A stretch of DNA of 64,000 nt from Sipunculus nudus (lineage: Eukaryota > Annelida > Sipuncula > Golfingiida > Sipunculidae). This document shows positions 60,740-64,000 of the stretch, piece after piece. Below the pieces are notes generated by a model. The model searched no databases, had not been told where the DNA came from, and worked only from the letters and a program-made list of their open reading frames with translations. The position numbers and the translations under genes were made by a program. How positions within the stretch are numbered: position 1 is the stretch's first letter; the number at the start of each line of letters is the position of its first letter. Location of the stretch: NCBI GenBank assembly GCA_026874595.1, contig CM049312.1, positions 55,493,429 to 55,557,428 of the forward strand. The letters run 5' to 3'.

Positions 60740-63005
60740 GGATCTGGTAGGATATGAAGGTGAATAGCTAATTTGGTACAACCAGTAATCGTAGGACGAG
60801 GAACCGGTAAAAGCATGAAGGTCACTGTGATATATTGATCCATTCTCTCTTCCTGTGATTTTATGAAACTGTACTGTTACATCATGGACACATCCTAAAA
60901 TCCAAACTATCCACATGTATACCAAATTCCAAACCTGCTGTGATGTTTATGCATGTATGAATGATGATGGGGCTTGAAAATAAAATAGTCACATACCATG
61001 AAACATGGTAGAAGCTCATTGATAAAAGATGCTTGCTTTGATATTGTCTTACTGTTTTGGCTAATGTATACCATATTTTGCATCATGGTCTCAGTGTAAA
61101 GCTGCATATATGTTAGGTTTCCTTTAAAAGCATGTGGGTGGGGGTCCAGTTTGATTAAGAAAAAAAAAACAGTTTACCAGTTTTCAGTTGATTTACTATA
61201 TTTATAAGATGATGTTTCAAACTGCCTTTGTCCTAACAGTAGCTCATAAAAAAAGGGCTTGTGAAGTCTTTGGTTAAAGCAGACCACTAAAAGATTTGCC
61301 ACTGTCAGCCCAAGCCTAAAGTGGGCACTCTGTACGCTGAACGGGAAGGCCCCATGGTCCTGTTTCTCTCACAAACAAGTGCACCTTTTGGGGATTCCTC
61401 AGTGATAAAACCCAGCAATGGGAATAACTACACACCAGGACCTGCAGGTGTTGTACAACAAACCTTTTTTGTGCAGGGTAATTATGCTACTGCCCTGTCA
61501 CATTGTCTAAAACTAAAATGGAATCTGCAGATATACAAAGTACTTAGTTAAGCCAGCAATAAAAGTAGCAGTGATGACTTCATCAAGAAAAATCAAATAA
61601 AAGTAAAACAAAAAACGATCTGGTAGGACTGGAAATGGTACAAGCACTAAGGTCACTGTGATATATTGATCCACCATCTCCTCCTGTGATTTTATGAAAC
61701 CGCACTGTTACGTTATTGGAGCATCCTAAAATCCAAACCTGCCATGCTGTTTATGTACATGTATGAATGATGATGTTGCATGATAATAAAAAAAAGTCAC
61801 ATGCCATGGTATATGATAGATAAGAACATTGTTGATTAAAGAGTCTTGCTTTGGTATTTTCATACCATTTTGGCTAATGTGTACTCCGCATCATGGTCCC
61901 AGTGGAAAGTTGCATACATTGGGTTTCCTTGGCATTGTCAGCTTTTACCTGTGTTCTAACCTGTAAAAAAAATGGCTTTGGGGTAGAGCAGGTGGCTCAA
62001 AGATATTTCTTAGTTGAGACCTGCCCAGGGTATGCCTTAAATGGGAAGGCTCTGCCCCACAGTCATGTTTCTCTCACAAACAAGTGCACCTTTTTGGGAT
62101 TCCTTCATGGTATGACCCAACCATTAGGATAATTACACACCCTGGACCCACTGGGTGGTACAATGAGCCTGTTGGATGCCAGGGTAATTATGTGATACTC
62201 CCCTGTTATAATGTCTGAAACTAAAATTATTTAATTCTGCAGATGTACATAGTAATAACAACTTAGTTAAGCAAGCATTAATATTTGGAGGCAGTCATTT
62301 CAACATGAAAGACAAAATAATAATAAAAAAAATTAATTCAGGAACAGGAACCGGTGCAAATGTGAAGAGCGGTGTGATTATTGATCTACTGTCTCTCTTC
62401 CCATGATTTTATGAAACCATACAGTTACGTTACTGGAGCATCCTGAATCCAAACATTCCATTCATCCAAAAATCCAAAACTGCTATGCTGATTATGCATG
62501 TATGAATGATGATTGGGCATGATTGTAAAAAAGTTACATGTCATGAAGATCATTGATAAAAAGGCTTTGCTTTGATGATGTCATACTGTTTTGGCTAATG
62601 TGTACTTTACATCAATGAGTATAAAGTTGCATACCTGGTACCGGGTACATGTTTAAAGTTTCCCTTAAAAGCATGTCAGGTGCTTGGATGGAGAGGGGAT
62701 TTCCAGTTTTATTAAAAATAAATAAGTTTTCCAATTTTCAGGTGATTTATTCTCCTATTAGATCAGGTTTTCTACCTGCCATTGTACTAGCTAACCTGTA
62801 AAATAAACAGCATCTGTGGTCTTTGGATAGAGCAGAAGCCTAAAAGATTTTTCACAGTCAGCACCTGCCCAGGGTGAACACTCTGCAGGCTCAATGGCAA
62901 GGCTCTGCCCCACAGCCAGGTTTCTCTGACAAACAAGTGTCATACAATTTTTGGCTAATATGTACTTATGATCCCAGTGCCAAGTTAAACATATCAGGTT
63001 TCCAT
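60740..63005. repeat. Diverged tandem duplication, three copies plus a partial fourth
   Basis: Unit of about 720-860 bp. Landmarks recur in order: GTGATATATTGATCCA then CCTGTGATTTTATGAAAC (60829, 61656, degenerate at 62374), TTTTGGCTAATGTGTAC (61057, 61868, 62589, 62948), and CTCACAAACAAGTGCACC (61368, 62073, 62926). The three copies differ at many positions and by indels, so the duplication is old. Frames of about 75-80 codons in the first two copies do not align as a conserved protein. Confidence 0.85.
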
Positions 63006-63807
63006 GTTCCATGTTGTAAATTTTTCAATTTCAGTGTTCAAACAGATAAATTTCTCTACTTGATGAGCTTTTCTACATGCCTGAAGCCTTACCTGTAGGA
63101 AAAAAATTATTATAAATTATTATTTTATATAAAAAAAGGATTATATTTACAAAAGCCACTATTTCTTTTTTATTGATATTTTCTATAAATTACAAAATAT
63201 TCAGGTCTTTTGGTCACTTTGATCAGTTGGGTACTTTTTATCTTTAGGGACTTCAAACATATGCTAAAGTGCGTTACATTTAAACAATAGAAATTATGCT
63301 TTGTTAGAAAATATTTTCTGTTTACAATATAAACATTGATTGAGCTTCCTAGGGAACTGTAGTTCAAACAAAGAATGAACCCTTATACTTTGTTTCTGCA
63401 AGAATAACCATTTCAGCATTTGCCTGTTATCTTATCATGAATTAAATAATACAAAGCATCATTTAACCATTGTTACTTGCCCACATCTTATGATAATTAT
63501 CATCTTCATCTTGTTTTAAAGAGGCCATAAACCATTAAAGCAGGTCATATAAAATGTTAATCACTTCTGAATATTTGCACTGTTAATGTACCATCTTTTG
63601 TGGCACTTGTTATATCTTTATGACCATTTAGACCTTTACGACCATTAAAGACCTGGTCATGTAATAATTGTGAAGAACAGCTTCATTTTGCTTTAGAGTG
63701 GCATGGTCAGTGCTTTGTTGTTAATTATATTATCTTTACTGTTGTTAATTTCTTTAATCAGTATCTCCTGATTAAATCATGCATTTTGATATTTTAGTCT
63801 AACTTTA

Positions 63808-63812
<5 letters not shown>
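63006..63812. other. ANKRD13 intron 1, AT-rich, no gene seen
   Basis: Unique-looking AT-rich sequence, no exon recognised. Confidence 0.5.

Positions 63813-63856
<44 letters not shown>
63813..63856. repeat. (TA)n microsatellite
   Basis: About 22 TA units. Confidence 0.97.
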
Positions 63857-63859
<3 letters not shown>

Positions 63860-64000
63860 TGATACCAGTAATAATACTAATATGTTACATGTATGTTATG
63901 ATTAATGTAGATCCTGCCTTAATATGTTTTATATGATTAATACAGATAGATTAATGTAATTAACTATTAGATTAAAACTAACCCTTGTGCAGCGAACAAG

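Overview
This is a eukaryotic, AT-rich, repeat-laden window with almost no coding sequence. I read it as an animal genome, most likely a marine invertebrate and probably a mollusc. The reasons are two metazoan gene starts with canonical GT-AG splice sites, and repeats with (GGAC)n tracts next to terminal hairpins, which resemble the pearl-type elements known from bivalves. The organism assignment is inference, not proof.

The real genes are the 5' ends of two divergent genes. On the minus strand, two coding exons (46603-46663 and 11400-11533) encode the first 65 residues of a GIT-family ArfGAP, with the full zinc-finger pattern C-x2-C-x16-C-x2-C-x4-R reconstructed across a 35.1-kb first intron. 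On the plus strand, one coding exon (54673-54768) encodes the start of an ANKRD13-family protein. The start codons face away from each other, about 8.0 kb apart. From established knowledge, human GIT2/ANKRD13A and GIT1/ANKRD13B are also divergent neighbours, so this looks like a very old conserved gene pair. The remaining exons of both genes appear to lie outside the window.

Layout: 1-11.4 kb lies in GIT intron 2 (or further 3') and is dominated by one interspersed or tandem repeat family (about 500-680 bp units, three blocks) ending in (GGAC)n plus a hairpin. One block is interrupted by a 1,743-bp Helitron2/Helentron-like element (3184-4926), whose limits can be read by comparison with an uninterrupted paralogue at about 7.4 kb. 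11.5-46.6 kb is GIT intron 1: mostly unique AT-rich sequence with a second, larger Helentron-like element (16314-19209, carrying a nuclear-receptor-half-site satellite), several MITEs, a 2.25-kb TIR-bounded segment (31363-33615), minisatellites, and islands of more complex sequence that may be enhancers. 46.7-54.7 kb is the shared 5' region, holding a 5'-truncated LINE, a third GGTGGCGCCACC-bearing repeat, a 650-bp polypurine minisatellite and several microsatellites. 54.8-64 kb is ANKRD13 intron 1, with a diverged three- to four-copy tandem duplication near the end.

I saw no CRISPR array, tRNA or rRNA gene, prokaryotic operon or complete mobile-element protein. The most noteworthy items are the conserved GIT-ANKRD13 divergent pair, the two Helentron-like elements with matching end architecture, and their internal arrays (a 12-bp palindrome in one, DR0/DR1/DR2 AGGTCA half-sites in the other).
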